In this document: piece after piece, positions 1-7,463 of the stretch
Position numbering within the stretch: position 1 is the stretch's first letter
How the letters are laid out: each line of letters starts with the position of its first letter
From: JAVBLF01 sp031553675
GTDB lineage: Bacteria > Bacillota > Clostridia > Christensenellales > CALWSW01
Assembly: GCA_031553675.1 (NCBI GenBank)
Contig: JAVBLF010000048.1
Location: 1 to 42,966 of the forward strand
Direction of reading: 5' to 3'
DNA length: 42,966 nt
Translations under genes and position numbers: made by a program
The notes under the pieces: generated by a model
Databases searched by the model: none
What the model was told of the DNA's origin: nothing
Seen by the model: only the letters and a program-made list of their open reading frames with translations

Positions 1-16
1 CGCCAAGGAGGTCAGC

Positions 17-328
17 ATGCACGGACATCCAGGACACTCACACCAGCACACATGCCGCGACGGCGAGGACAACAAGGCCTTGATCGCCCGTTTGAAGCGG
101 ATCGAAGGGCAGGTGCGCGGGATCGAGGGCATGCTCGAACGCGACGAGGAATGCTCGGATATCATCATCCAGATCAGCGCCGCCAAAGCTGCCTTGCACA
201 AAGTCGGCTTGACGGTGCTCAAAGGGCACATCGAACACTGTGTCGTCGATGCCGCGCGTCAGGGCGACGGCGATCAGGCGCTGCAAGACCTCAACGCCGC
301 GCTGGAACAGTTTTCGCGCATGATCTAA
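17..328 (+). CDS. csoR: CsoR/RcnR-family metal-sensing repressor (copper type)
   Basis: This is a 103-residue all-helical DUF156 regulator. Such proteins bind operator DNA as apo-tetramers and release it on metal binding. The Cu(I) ligand set expected for CsoR is visible: Cys in EECSD, then His and Cys in KGHIEHC, giving the C-H-C pattern. The N-terminus HGHPGHSHQH is His-rich and could add metal affinity. The start is fixed by AAGGAGG at 5-11, five bases before the ATG. A hairpin terminator follows at 383-413, so the gene ends its transcript. The partner gene usually regulated (a copper ATPase or chaperone) is not downstream and may lie left of the window. The family is certain; the metal is inferred from the ligands. 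Confidence 0.93.
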   Translation: MHGHPGHSHQHTCRDGEDNKALIARLKRIEGQVRGIEGMLERDEECSDIIIQISAAKAALHKVGLTVLKGHIEHCVVDAARQGDGDQALQDLNAALEQFSRMI

Positions 329-382
329 GGATGAAAATCAGAGAAAAAATAGAGAAAAACGAAAAAAGAGAATAGAAAAAGA

Positions 383-413
383 GAAAAAAAGTGGCCGACA
401 GGCCATTTTTTTT
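383..413. terminator. Bidirectional intrinsic terminator between csoR and radC
   Basis: The short stem GTGGCC/GGCCAT with loop GACA is flanked by a run of A on the left and T on the right, so it can stop csoR on the plus strand and radC on the minus strand. It is the first of several terminators in the window built on an AAGTGGCC-like stem. Confidence 0.8.
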
Positions 414-428
414 GTGCGGTGCGGGCCG

Positions 429-1235
429 CTACAGGGGCAGATCGTCCGACTGCATGTCTTGGATCAGGATGCCGAGCGATTCGCGATCGAGGGCGCGTAT
501 GCGGCTTAGGAGTTCATGCGGGTTGTCGCGGCGTTCGGGGGCGAAATCCTGCTCCTGAAGCTGGGACAGATCGTATTCGTGCCGGGTGAGCATAGCATAG
601 GCGCCGACCGGACCGACGATGACGTGTTCGTTGCAGCAGATGCCCAGCAGGGAAAACGCCTGACAGAGCGTATTCGTCAATTCGATGTCTTCGCGGGAGG
701 GGCGAAGCTCGCCACTCGGATGGTTGTGCGCGAGGATGACCGCGCTTGCCTTGTGCAAAAATGCGGCTTCGACGACGGTGCGCGGCAGGACGGCCGTCTC
801 GTTGGGCGTCCCCTCGCTGATCAGGTGGGCGGTGATCAGGCGGTGGTGCGGGTCGAGCATCAGGACGTAAAAGGCCTCGGTGCGGCGGCCACGGAAGAGC
901 TCTTTCGCATAGGAAACAGCTGCGCGCGGCGTCTTGAGCACAGGGCGTTTGCCGTGGTCGGCCAGCGCGAAGCGTTTGTGCAGCGCACGCACCAAGGCGA
1001 AAAGCACGGCGCTCGTCTCGCCCATGCCGGGCACGCGCTCAAGTTCGTGGACGTCAGCGTTCATGACGTCCGAAAAGCTCCCAAAGTGCGCGATCAAAGT
1101 GTGCGCAAGCGGGTTGACGTTGGCGCGCGGGATCGCGTAGGTCAGCAGGAGTTCGAGAAGCTCGTGGTCTTCGAAGGCGTCTTCGCCCGTGTCGCGCAGG
1201 CGGCGGCGAAGGCGCTGTCGATGTCCTTCATGCAA
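429..1235 (-). CDS. radC: RadC family protein (JAMM/MPN domain with HhH N-terminus)
   Basis: The protein has 268 residues. An N-terminal helix-hairpin-helix region (LERVPGMGETSA) is followed by a JAMM metalloprotease-like domain with the full ligand motif HNHPSGELRPSREDIE (H-x-H-x7-S-x2-D). The biochemical role of RadC proteins is unsettled; the original link to recombination repair has not held up. I chose the TTG start at 1235 because GAGGTG lies 6 bases upstream and the product then begins M-HEGHRQRLRRR, the usual N-terminus of clostridial RadC-like proteins. An upstream ATG at 1310 has no ribosome site, and longer readings run into the divergent pepV gene. About 40 residues follow the conserved domain (after YAMLTRHEYDL), longer than typical. 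Confidence 0.88.
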   Translation of the reverse strand: MHEGHRQRLRRRLRDTGEDAFEDHELLELLLTYAIPRANVNPLAHTLIAHFGSFSDVMNADVHELERVPGMGETSAVLFALVRALHKRFALADHGKRPVLKTPRAAVSYAKELFRGRRTEAFYVLMLDPHHRLITAHLISEGTPNETAVLPRTVVEAAFLHKASAVILAHNHPSGELRPSREDIELTNTLCQAFSLLGICCNEHVIVGPVGAYAMLTRHEYDLSQLQEQDFAPERRDNPHELLSRIRALDRESLGILIQDMQSDDLPL

Positions 1236-1434
1236 TGCATTCACCTCGACAACACATTTCGCCGCCTTTTGCGCCGACTCCTTCCCGCACGGTGATCTTT
1301 TGCCGCCCATTGCGCCGGTGCCACTGCCGCGATCTTTTCCCGCGCAGCGATTCGCCCTTCGAATCGCGATGCGATTGTGGTAAACTGGTAGGGCAAACCG
1401 GGACGAACCCCAGAACGACCGCAGGAGGCTGGAT

Positions 1435-2835
1435 ATGAAGCAAGAAGACAGGGCGCTCATGCACGAGTATGTCGACGCGCACCGCCAAGAGATCATCGAT
1501 ACCCTGCAAGGATTGATCCGCATCCCGAGCATCAAAGCCGAGCCCGCTCCGGGTGCGCCGTTTGGGCAGGATTGCGCCGACGCGCTGGCTTTTCTGCTCG
1601 ACAAAGCGGCATCGATGGGCTTCAAGACGAAGAACCACGAAAACTACGTCGGAACCTGCGAGGCGGGCGATGACGATCCCTGCTTTGGCGTCCTGACCCA
1701 TCTCGACGTCGTGCCCGTCAGCGACGGCTGGGATCAGCCGCCTTTTTCCGGCGCGATTGTCGGCAACGAGATGTATGGCCGCGGCACGATGGACGACAAA
1801 GGCCCCGCCGTCGCGTCGCTCTTCGCGCTGGCTGCCGTGCAGGCCACCGGCAAAAAGCTGAACAAAAAAGTAAAGCTGATCTTCGGCTGCGACGAAGAGA
1901 GTGGCTGGGACGACATCCGCTACTACAAGTCAAAAGAAGCCCTGCCCGACCTCGCGATCTCGCCCGACGCCGAGTACCCCGTCATCAACGCCGAAAAGGG
2001 CATTGCCCACACCGAGATCACGGGCAGTTTCCGCAAGGAGAACGCCACAGCCCGCGTCGTCAGCCTGACCGGCGGCACCCGCGCCAACGTCGTGCCGGCC
2101 GAAGCCTTCGCGACGCTCGAAGGCGTTTCGTTCGCCGACGTACAGGCCGCGTCGCAGGCTGTCGCGACGAAGTACGGAGTCACGATCGACGCCTCCGAAA
2201 GCGCCGAAGCCGTCACGCTCCACGCCATCGGCCTCGCTGCCCACGCCATGCAGCCCGAAGTCGGCAAAAACGCGATCGAAGCCTTGCTCGAAGTGTTCGC
2301 CGCCCTGCCGCTCGACGCTACGGAAGCCCATGCCGCGCTCGGACGCCTGCATGCCGCTTTCCCCTTCGACGACTACAACGGCCACCATGTCGGCATCGCC
2401 TGCCAGGACCAGATCTCCGGCCCGCTGACCGCCAACCTCGGCTTGATCGACTTCAAACCGGAAGCGCTCACAGCCGTCGTCGACATCCGCTACCCCGTCA
2501 GCTCGAGCGCCGACATGCTTCTCCGCCTGCTGGGTGATCAGATCAAGCTGCATGTCCGCATCAAAAACGGCCAGGACCCGCACTTCGTCAGCCCCCAAAG
2601 CGATCTCGTCCAGGCGCTGCTGCGCGTCTACGAACTCGAAACCGGACAGAAGGGCGAATGCTTCTCGATCGGCGGCGGTACCTACGCGCGCGCCATCGAC
2701 AATGCTGTCACGTTTGGCTGCCAGTTTCCCGGTCGTCCTGACCTCGCCCACCAGGCCAACGAGCGCGTGGATCTCGATGAGCTGATCCTGAACACCAAGC
2801 TCATCGCTTCGGCGATCGCGGAGATCTGCCTGTAG
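1435..2835 (+). CDS. pepV: Dipeptidase PepV, M20 family
   Basis: This is a 466-residue cytoplasmic metallopeptidase of the M20 PepV/Sapep group, which hydrolyses dipeptides with a two-metal centre. Visible motifs are THLDVVPVSDGW (His and Asp ligand/catalytic), YGRGTMDDKGP (bridging Asp), GCDEESGWDD (catalytic Glu and ligand), SPDAEYPV, and the late His in DLAHQANERVD. GGTRANVVPAEA is the start of the lid domain. The start follows GCAGGAGG with good spacing. It is divergent from radC, with about 200 bp between that holds a possible extended -10 (TGGTAAACT, near 1379). A small AAGGCG/CGCCTT hairpin follows the stop. Confidence 0.93.
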   Translation: MKQEDRALMHEYVDAHRQEIIDTLQGLIRIPSIKAEPAPGAPFGQDCADALAFLLDKAASMGFKTKNHENYVGTCEAGDDDPCFGVLTHLDVVPVSDGWDQPPFSGAIVGNEMYGRGTMDDKGPAVASLFALAAVQATGKKLNKKVKLIFGCDEESGWDDIRYYKSKEALPDLAISPDAEYPVINAEKGIAHTEITGSFRKENATARVVSLTGGTRANVVPAEAFATLEGVSFADVQAASQAVATKYGVTIDASESAEAVTLHAIGLAAHAMQPEVGKNAIEALLEVFAALPLDATEAHAALGRLHAAFPFDDYNGHHVGIACQDQISGPLTANLGLIDFKPEALTAVVDIRYPVSSSADMLLRLLGDQIKLHVRIKNGQDPHFVSPQSDLVQALLRVYELETGQKGECFSIGGGTYARAIDNAVTFGCQFPGRPDLAHQANERVDLDELILNTKLIASAIAEICL

Positions 2836-2857
2836 AGCTTTCTTCAAGGCGCACGCC

Positions 2858-2886
2858 TTGCCTCTATGCTTTTTCGGTGCTAGAAT
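2858..2886 (+). promoter_or_regulatory. Sigma-A-type promoter for an antisense RNA
   Basis: TTGCCT at 2858-2863 is followed after exactly 17 bases by TAGAAT at 2881-2886. The predicted start is near 2893. No reading frame follows; instead the transcript runs toward the small toxin-like gene on the opposite strand and meets a hairpin at 2952-2979. Confidence 0.65.
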
Positions 2887-2892
2887 AGACGT

Positions 2893-2993
2893 AGAGGACG
2901 ATCGTCGTTCCATGTCGGTGGTTGCCTCACCGGAGTGCAGCTATTTCCTGCAAACCGCCTTGGTACGAGCAGGGCGGTTTACTTGTTTCTTAG
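2893..2993 (+). ncRNA. Putative antitoxin antisense RNA, overlapping the 3' end of the toxin mRNA
   Basis: The inferred RNA of about 100 nt has a good promoter (2858-2886) and ends at the hairpin AAACCGCC/GGGCGGTTT (2952-2979), followed by a weak T-rich stretch. It runs antisense to the last codons and 3' region of the 24-codon toxin-like ORF. Its 5' part (2899-2931) is an inverted copy of the toxin mRNA leader (3085-3115). This layout matches type I systems of Firmicutes such as TxpA/RatA and BsrG/SR4. The transcript itself is not shown by the sequence. Confidence 0.5.
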
Positions 2994-3115
2994 GTCAATG
3001 ATGATCAAACCGAAGCACAAAACTCCGTAGATCACCAAAGCGATAAGATCCATGGCGTCACCTCCTTCTACGTCAAGATTAGGGGGTGACGCAACCACCG
3101 CTGCAACGACGATCG
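2899..3115. repeat. Inverted repeat flanking the toxin-like gene
   Basis: The left arm 2899-2909 is perfectly complementary to 3105-3115 (11 bp), and 2916-2931 is complementary to 3085-3100 (15 of 16). The gaps between the two blocks are 6 and 4 bases. In a toxin transcript that reaches about 2895 the two ends would pair over some 27 bp. Confidence 0.85.
2979..3053 (-). CDS. 24-residue hydrophobic peptide, holin-like/type I toxin candidate
   Basis: The predicted peptide begins MDLIALVIYGVL and ends IIIDLRNK: a single membrane helix with a charged C-terminus, as in small holin-like and TxpA/BsrG-type toxins. Translation is well supported: AAGGAGG at 3061-3067 lies 7 bases from the ATG at 3053. 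A longer 64-codon reading in the same frame has no ribosome site. In the mRNA, GCGTCACC (complement of 3085-3092) can pair with GGTGACGC (complement of 3055-3062), burying the ribosome site. The convergent RNA at 2893-2993 would be the antitoxin. The call rests on architecture; the peptide is too short for secure homology. Confidence 0.6.
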   Translation of the reverse strand: MDLIALVIYGVLCFGLIIIDLRNK

Positions 3116-3124
3116 CCAAATCAT

Positions 3125-3130
3125 AGGATA
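3125..3130 (-). promoter_or_regulatory. Probable extended -10 of the toxin mRNA
   Basis: On the minus strand TGGTATCCT gives a TGn-extended -10 (TATCCT at 3130-3125). No good -35 lies at 17 bases, which is common with extended -10 promoters. The predicted start is near 3118, just before the inverted-repeat arm. Confidence 0.4.
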
Positions 3131-3156
3131 CCACAAAATGGTAATATTTGCCATCA

Positions 3157-3187
3157 AAAATGACCCGCTTCATCGGCGGGTCATTTT
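3157..3187 (-). terminator. Intrinsic terminator of ychF
   Basis: The 12-bp perfect stem AAAATGACCCGC/GCGGGTCATTTT with a 7-base loop lies downstream of ychF. The flanking A and T runs make it usable from both sides. Confidence 0.85.
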
Positions 3188-3238
3188 GCTTCTTCTCGGA
3201 AGATGCCCCTCTTCGCTCGACGCGATGGCTTTGTAACG

Positions 3239-4327
3239 CTACACGTTGAAGCGGAAGAGGACGACATCACCGTCGGCGACGACGTAATCCTTGCCTTCGG
3301 AGCGAACGAGACCCTTTTCCTTGGCGGTAGCCATGCTGCCGCCGTTTTCCATGAGCTTGTCGTAGGCGACGATCTCAGCGCGGATGAAGCCGCGCTCGAA
3401 ATCGGAATGGATCTTGCCGGCGGCCTGGGGCGCTTTGGTGCCCTTTTCGATCGTCCAAGCCCGGACTTCCTTCGGCCCGGCGGTCAGGTAACTGATCAGA
3501 CCGAGCAGCGCGTAGCTGGCTTGTACGAGACGATCGAGGCCGCTTTTTGCCAAACCGAGTTCGGCCAGGAATTCGGCCTTTTCGTCGGGGTCGAGGGAGG
3601 CGATCTCCTCTTCGACCTTGGCGGAGACGATCACAACCGCCGCACCTTCTGCTGCGGCCAAAGCTTCGAGCCGTTGAACCGTCTCGTTGGGCGTCGCGAT
3701 CTCGTCTTCGGCGACGTTGGCGGCGTAGATGACGGGCTTGCTCGTCAACAGGAAGAAGGAGCGCATCAAGTCGCGCTCGTTGTCGTCGCAGTCGAGCGTC
3801 CGCGCGGGCTGCTCGCTTTCGAGATGGGGGAGAAGCCGCTGCAAGAGCGCGAGTTCGGCGGCAACCGTCTTGTCCGTGCGGGCGTTTTTCTGCGCCTTGG
3901 CCATGCGTTTTTCGGCCGTCTCGATGTCGGCGAGGATCAGCTCGAGGTTGATCGTCTGCGCGTCGCGAACGGGGTCGATGTCGCCGTCGACGTGCACGAC
4001 GTTGACGTCTTCGAAACAGCGCACGACGTGGACGATGGCATCGACTTCGCGAATGTGGGACAAAAACTTGTTCCCCAGCCCCTCGCCCTTTGACGCGCCC
4101 CTGACCAAGCCCGCGATATCGACAAACTCGATCGTTGCGGGCGTGTATTTTTCGGGCTTGTAGATCGCGGCGAGGGCGTCAAGGCGCTCGTCGGGAACGG
4201 CCACGATGCCGACATTGGGCTCAATCGTGCAAAACGGGTAATTCGCGGCCTGTGCGCCGGCCTGCGTGATCGCGTTGAACAGTGTGCTCTTGCCGACATT
4301 CGGCAGACCGACAACCCCCAGCTTCAT
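3239..4327 (-). CDS. ychF: Redox-regulated ATPase YchF (Obg-like ATPase)
   Basis: This 362-residue P-loop NTPase of the Obg/OLA1 family prefers ATP and associates with ribosomes. The order is G domain with GLPNVGKST (Walker A, residues 7-15), NYPFCTIEPNVG (switch I), DIAGLVRGASKGEGLGNKFL (switch II), a coiled-coil insertion (AEKRMAKAQKNART), then a C-terminal TGS domain ending DVVLFRFNV. Length and motifs are those of the family. It has its own promoter at 4396-4424 and a terminator at 3157-3187, so it appears monocistronic. Confidence 0.97.
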   Translation of the reverse strand: MKLGVVGLPNVGKSTLFNAITQAGAQAANYPFCTIEPNVGIVAVPDERLDALAAIYKPEKYTPATIEFVDIAGLVRGASKGEGLGNKFLSHIREVDAIVHVVRCFEDVNVVHVDGDIDPVRDAQTINLELILADIETAEKRMAKAQKNARTDKTVAAELALLQRLLPHLESEQPARTLDCDDNERDLMRSFFLLTSKPVIYAANVAEDEIATPNETVQRLEALAAAEGAAVVIVSAKVEEEIASLDPDEKAEFLAELGLAKSGLDRLVQASYALLGLISYLTAGPKEVRAWTIEKGTKAPQAAGKIHSDFERGFIRAEIVAYDKLMENGGSMATAKEKGLVRSEGKDYVVADGDVVLFRFNV

Positions 4328-4395
4328 ATCGTCACATCCTTACATGAATCGCTTCATCGTTTGTCTCTCCATTCGGAAAGCAAAAGTCTCGTTGG

Positions 4396-4424
4396 ATCAT
4401 AGCACAAAACGGATTCTGACACAA
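4396..4424 (-). promoter_or_regulatory. ychF promoter
   Basis: On the minus strand TTGTGT (4424-4419) and TATGAT (4401-4396) are separated by exactly 17 bases. The leader of about 60 nt contains a tiny frame encoding MKRFM (4339-4356) before the ychF start. Confidence 0.75.
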
Positions 4425-4466
4425 CGCTCCCCCCAGAACACAAAACAACGGCACGCGTGACGGAGT

Positions 4467-4545
4467 CGCGCATGCCGGGGGAGCCGAAGGCGGTGGAAGT
4501 TCTTTTGGTACTTTTCTTGTAAGAAAAGTACAAGAACCCCTCCTA
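4467..4545 (-). repeat. Covarying hairpin repeat, copy R1
   Basis: On the minus strand an 11-bp stem GTACTTTTCTT/AAGAAAAGTAC (4508-4531) is followed by CAAAAGAACTT and, after a spacer, CCCCCGGCATGCGCG. It begins just after the uppP stop and may end its transcript. It is related to the copies at 31656, 35138 and 35394. Confidence 0.85.
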
Positions 4546-5331
4546 TAAGAAGAAGTGCGTGAAATTCTGGTCGATTAGCACGAGTACCCCCAAGACCGCG
4601 ACGTAGATCGCGAAGTAGGCGAGCTTGCCCTTTTTGATGACGCGCATCATGACCTGGATCGCGAAGAGGCCGGAGATGGCGGCGACGATCGTTCCGACGA
4701 TCGTTGGGGCGATCGGGATGCTGCCGATCGCGAGATCGCCCTTCGCGATTTTGAGCACTTGCAGCACGAGTGAGCCGAGGATGGCGGGGATCGACATCAG
4801 GAAGGAGAACTCTGCCGCGAACGCGGGCTCCAGGCCCACAAAGAGCCCTGCGGCGATCGTCGAACCGGAGCGGGAGATGCCCGGCACGATCGCGATGCCC
4901 TGCGCGGTGCCGATCGCGATCGCCTCCAACGGGGTCATGTCGCGGATCGTCTTTTGCTGCTGCGCGATGCGGGTGGAGGTGAAGAGGACGAGGGCCGTAA
5001 TCAGGAAAGCAAAGCCCAAAAATGCGCCGCTGAACATCGACTCGATCCAGTCTCCCAGGAGGAGGGCGATGATCACGGTCGGGATCGTCGCCAATACGAT
5101 GTAAACGGGGTATTTGTTCAGCGGGTTGCGAAGCATCTTTCCGATGGTGGTTCGAAACGCGAACAGCACGGCGATCAGCGTTCCGATGTGCAGCATGACG
5201 TCGAAGAAGATGGCGTCGGCTTGAATGCCAAAGACATTCTGCAACAGAACAAGATGCCCCGAGCTGCTGACAGGGAGGAATTCGCACAAGCCCTGCACCA
5301 GCCCCAGTATGATGGCCTGCAAAATCGTCAT
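4543..5331 (-). CDS. uppP: Undecaprenyl-diphosphatase UppP (BacA)
   Basis: The 262-residue polytopic membrane enzyme dephosphorylates undecaprenyl diphosphate to recycle the lipid carrier of cell-wall synthesis; overexpression of the family gives bacitracin resistance. The signature motifs are present: GLVQGLCEFLPVSSSGH near residues 10-26, and PGISRSGST around 155-163. I chose the ATG at 5331 because AGAGGT stands just upstream and the product begins MTILQAIILGLVQG as in homologues; the ATG/TTG-like start 8 codons earlier has no ribosome site. Copy R1 of the hairpin repeat touches its stop codon. Confidence 0.95.
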   Translation of the reverse strand: MTILQAIILGLVQGLCEFLPVSSSGHLVLLQNVFGIQADAIFFDVMLHIGTLIAVLFAFRTTIGKMLRNPLNKYPVYIVLATIPTVIIALLLGDWIESMFSGAFLGFAFLITALVLFTSTRIAQQQKTIRDMTPLEAIAIGTAQGIAIVPGISRSGSTIAAGLFVGLEPAFAAEFSFLMSIPAILGSLVLQVLKIAKGDLAIGSIPIAPTIVGTIVAAISGLFAIQVMMRVIKKGKLAYFAIYVAVLGVLVLIDQNFTHFFL

Positions 5332-5529
5332 ATGAACCTCTTTTTCTCGTAACAAAATTTCGAAAAAAGAACATAGCTAGATGACATTATATGACGAAGC
5401 CTTTGAAAACACCAGACTTTTCAGCACATCAATTCGCTTTCGACAAGATTTGACAAGGCGCGACGGTTTTGTCGGGGGCAGTTTTCGGCGGGTATGAATT
5501 TCGAAAAAAAGGCGCTGCGCAGGGGCGAT

Positions 5530-5559
5530 TTGTCGTTTTCCTCAAAAATGTGATATAAT
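5530..5559 (+). promoter_or_regulatory. argS promoter
   Basis: TTGTCG (5530-5535) and a perfect TATAAT (5554-5559) are separated by 18 bases, with a TGA extension before the -10. The start would be near 5566, giving a leader of about 36 nt. Confidence 0.8.
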
Positions 5560-5601
5560 CGTTCGGTATCTTTCCCAACGATGAGACGAGGTTGGATTCC
5601 G

Positions 5602-7296
5602 ATGAATTTCAAGCGCAACACGGCCGAACTGCTCAGTGCATTGACCGGCATAGACGTTCCGACATTGCTTCCCCTGATCGAAGTGCCTCCCAAGCGCGAC
5701 ATGGGCGACTTCGCGTTTCCGTGCTTTTCGCTGGCCAAAACGCTCCGAAAAGCGCCGCCTGTGATCGCGCAGGACATTGCAGGGCGCTTTCCGCTGCAAG
5801 ACGGCATCGCGCGCGTCGAGGCGGTGTCCGGCTATGTGAACGTCTTTCTCGACGCAGAAGCCGTCGCGCGTGAAACGCTGCGTTCGGTCGCGTCGGCGGG
5901 CAGCCGTTACGGTGCGTCCGACGAAGGGCAAGGGCGCGTGGTTTGCATGGACTATTCGTCGATCAACATCGCCAAACCCTTCCATATCGGGCATTTGAGT
6001 TCGACGGTGATCGGACATTCGCTCTACCGCATCTACGGGTTTTTGGGCTACAAGCCGATCGGCATCAACCACCTGGGCGACTGGGGCACGCAGTTCGGAA
6101 AGCTGATCGTCGCCTTCCAGCGCTGGGGGGACAAGGACGCGATCGAGGCGGGCGGCATCAAGGAGCTGCTCACGATCTACGTCAGGTTCCACGACGAGGC
6201 CGAGAAGGACGATGCGCTCAACGACGAGGCCCGCGCCGCCTTCAAGCGCATCGAGGACGGCGATCCCGAAGCGTTGACCCTCTTTCAGTGGTTCAAAGAC
6301 ATCACGCTTCGCGATGTCGGGAAGATCTACGACGTGCTCGGCATCGTGTTCGACTCCTATGCGGGCGAGAGCTTTTACAACGACAAGATGGATCGCGTCG
6401 TCGATGAACTCGAAAAATCGGGTTTGCTCGTGCTCGACCAGGGCGCTTGGGTCGTCAACTTTCCCGAGAAAGATCACATGCCACCCTGCCTCGTCCGAAA
6501 GGCCGACGGCGCTTCCCTCTACATCACGCGCGACATCGCAGCCGCGCTCTACCGCAAAGAACATTACGACTTTTACAAGTCGCTATACATCGTCGCCTAC
6601 CAACAGAACCTGCATTTCAAACAGCTTTTCCGCGTCGTCGGCATGATGGGCTACGACTGGGCCAAAGACATGGAACACGTCGCGTTCGGCATGGTGTCGA
6701 TCGAGGAAGGCACGCTCTCAACGCGGAGCGGGCGGGTGCTCTTCTTGCAGGATGTGTTCGAAAAAGCGACTGAAAAGGCGCTCGAGCTGATCGAGGAGAA
6801 GAGCCCCGATCTCGAAAACAAGCGGGAAGTCGCCGCCCAGATCGGCGTCGGTGCGCTCGTCTACGGTACGCTGAGCGCCAGCCGCATCAAGGACATCAAC
6901 TTCTCCTGGGATCGCACGCTCAACTTCGAGGGCGAAACCGGACCCTATTGCCAGTATACACACGCTCGCGCATGTTCCGTGCTGCGCAAGGCCGAGACGC
7001 TTCCCGCAGAAGTCGATTATGCGGAGCTGTCCGACGACTACGCGCAAGCTCTGATCAAGCTGATCGCCGCGTTTCCGGAGGCTGTGCAGCGCGCCTGCGC
7101 CGAGAATGAACCCTTTGTCGTGACGCGCGCCGTCACCGAGATCGCCCAGGCCTACAACAAGTTCTACTTCGAGCAGCGCATACTCGACGCGCCCCCCTCC
7201 ACCCGCGCCGCCCGCTTGGCACTGACCGACGCCGCCCGGCAGACGATCGCCAACGGTCTTTATCTGATCGGCATCGCCGCGCCCGAACGCATGTAA
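5602..7296 (+). CDS. argS: Arginine--tRNA ligase
   Basis: The 564-residue class I synthetase charges tRNA-Arg. It has an N-terminal Add-1 domain, then the HIGH motif as KPFHIGHLSS (about residue 128), NHLGDWGTQFGK, and a C-terminal anticodon-binding helical domain ending ALIGIAAPERM-like. The KMSKS loop is replaced by LSTRSGR, as is usual in many ArgRS. I prefer the ATG at 5602, preceded by GAGG, over an in-frame ATG at 5581 that lies too close to the predicted transcript start. Its neighbour serS follows 167 bp downstream on the same strand; no T-box is recognisable in front of either. Confidence 0.96.
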   Translation: MNFKRNTAELLSALTGIDVPTLLPLIEVPPKRDMGDFAFPCFSLAKTLRKAPPVIAQDIAGRFPLQDGIARVEAVSGYVNVFLDAEAVARETLRSVASAGSRYGASDEGQGRVVCMDYSSINIAKPFHIGHLSSTVIGHSLYRIYGFLGYKPIGINHLGDWGTQFGKLIVAFQRWGDKDAIEAGGIKELLTIYVRFHDEAEKDDALNDEARAAFKRIEDGDPEALTLFQWFKDITLRDVGKIYDVLGIVFDSYAGESFYNDKMDRVVDELEKSGLLVLDQGAWVVNFPEKDHMPPCLVRKADGASLYITRDIAAALYRKEHYDFYKSLYIVAYQQNLHFKQLFRVVGMMGYDWAKDMEHVAFGMVSIEEGTLSTRSGRVLFLQDVFEKATEKALELIEEKSPDLENKREVAAQIGVGALVYGTLSASRIKDINFSWDRTLNFEGETGPYCQYTHARACSVLRKAETLPAEVDYAELSDDYAQALIKLIAAFPEAVQRACAENEPFVVTRAVTEIAQAYNKFYFEQRILDAPPSTRAARLALTDAARQTIANGLYLIGIAAPERM

Positions 7297-7463
7297 ACGC
7301 AAGAAAGACATTCCAATCCGTCGGCAAAGCCGGCTTGGACGGCCGCTGCCGACTCTCTGCGACTTTTCGAAGTTTCGAGCCGAAGGCAAGGGGCGAGAAA
7401 AGTTGAGAAAAGCGCGAAAATATGTCCGCAGGACTTGTTTTCGAAATAGAATGGAGAAAGGCC

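Noticed and set aside
516..1295. A 259-codon plus-strand frame opposite radC
   Set aside because: It is the antisense shadow of radC; GC-rich coding DNA gives long open frames on the other strand. No ribosome site or domain is visible.
3054..3173. A longer 64-codon version of the toxin-like ORF
   Set aside because: The upstream start lies in the ychF terminator region and has no ribosome site; the inner ATG at 3053 has a perfect one.
7297..7463. T-box or riboswitch before serS
   Set aside because: No T-box core (AGGGTGGNACCGCG-like) or specifier loop is visible, and no terminator/antiterminator pair is evident.
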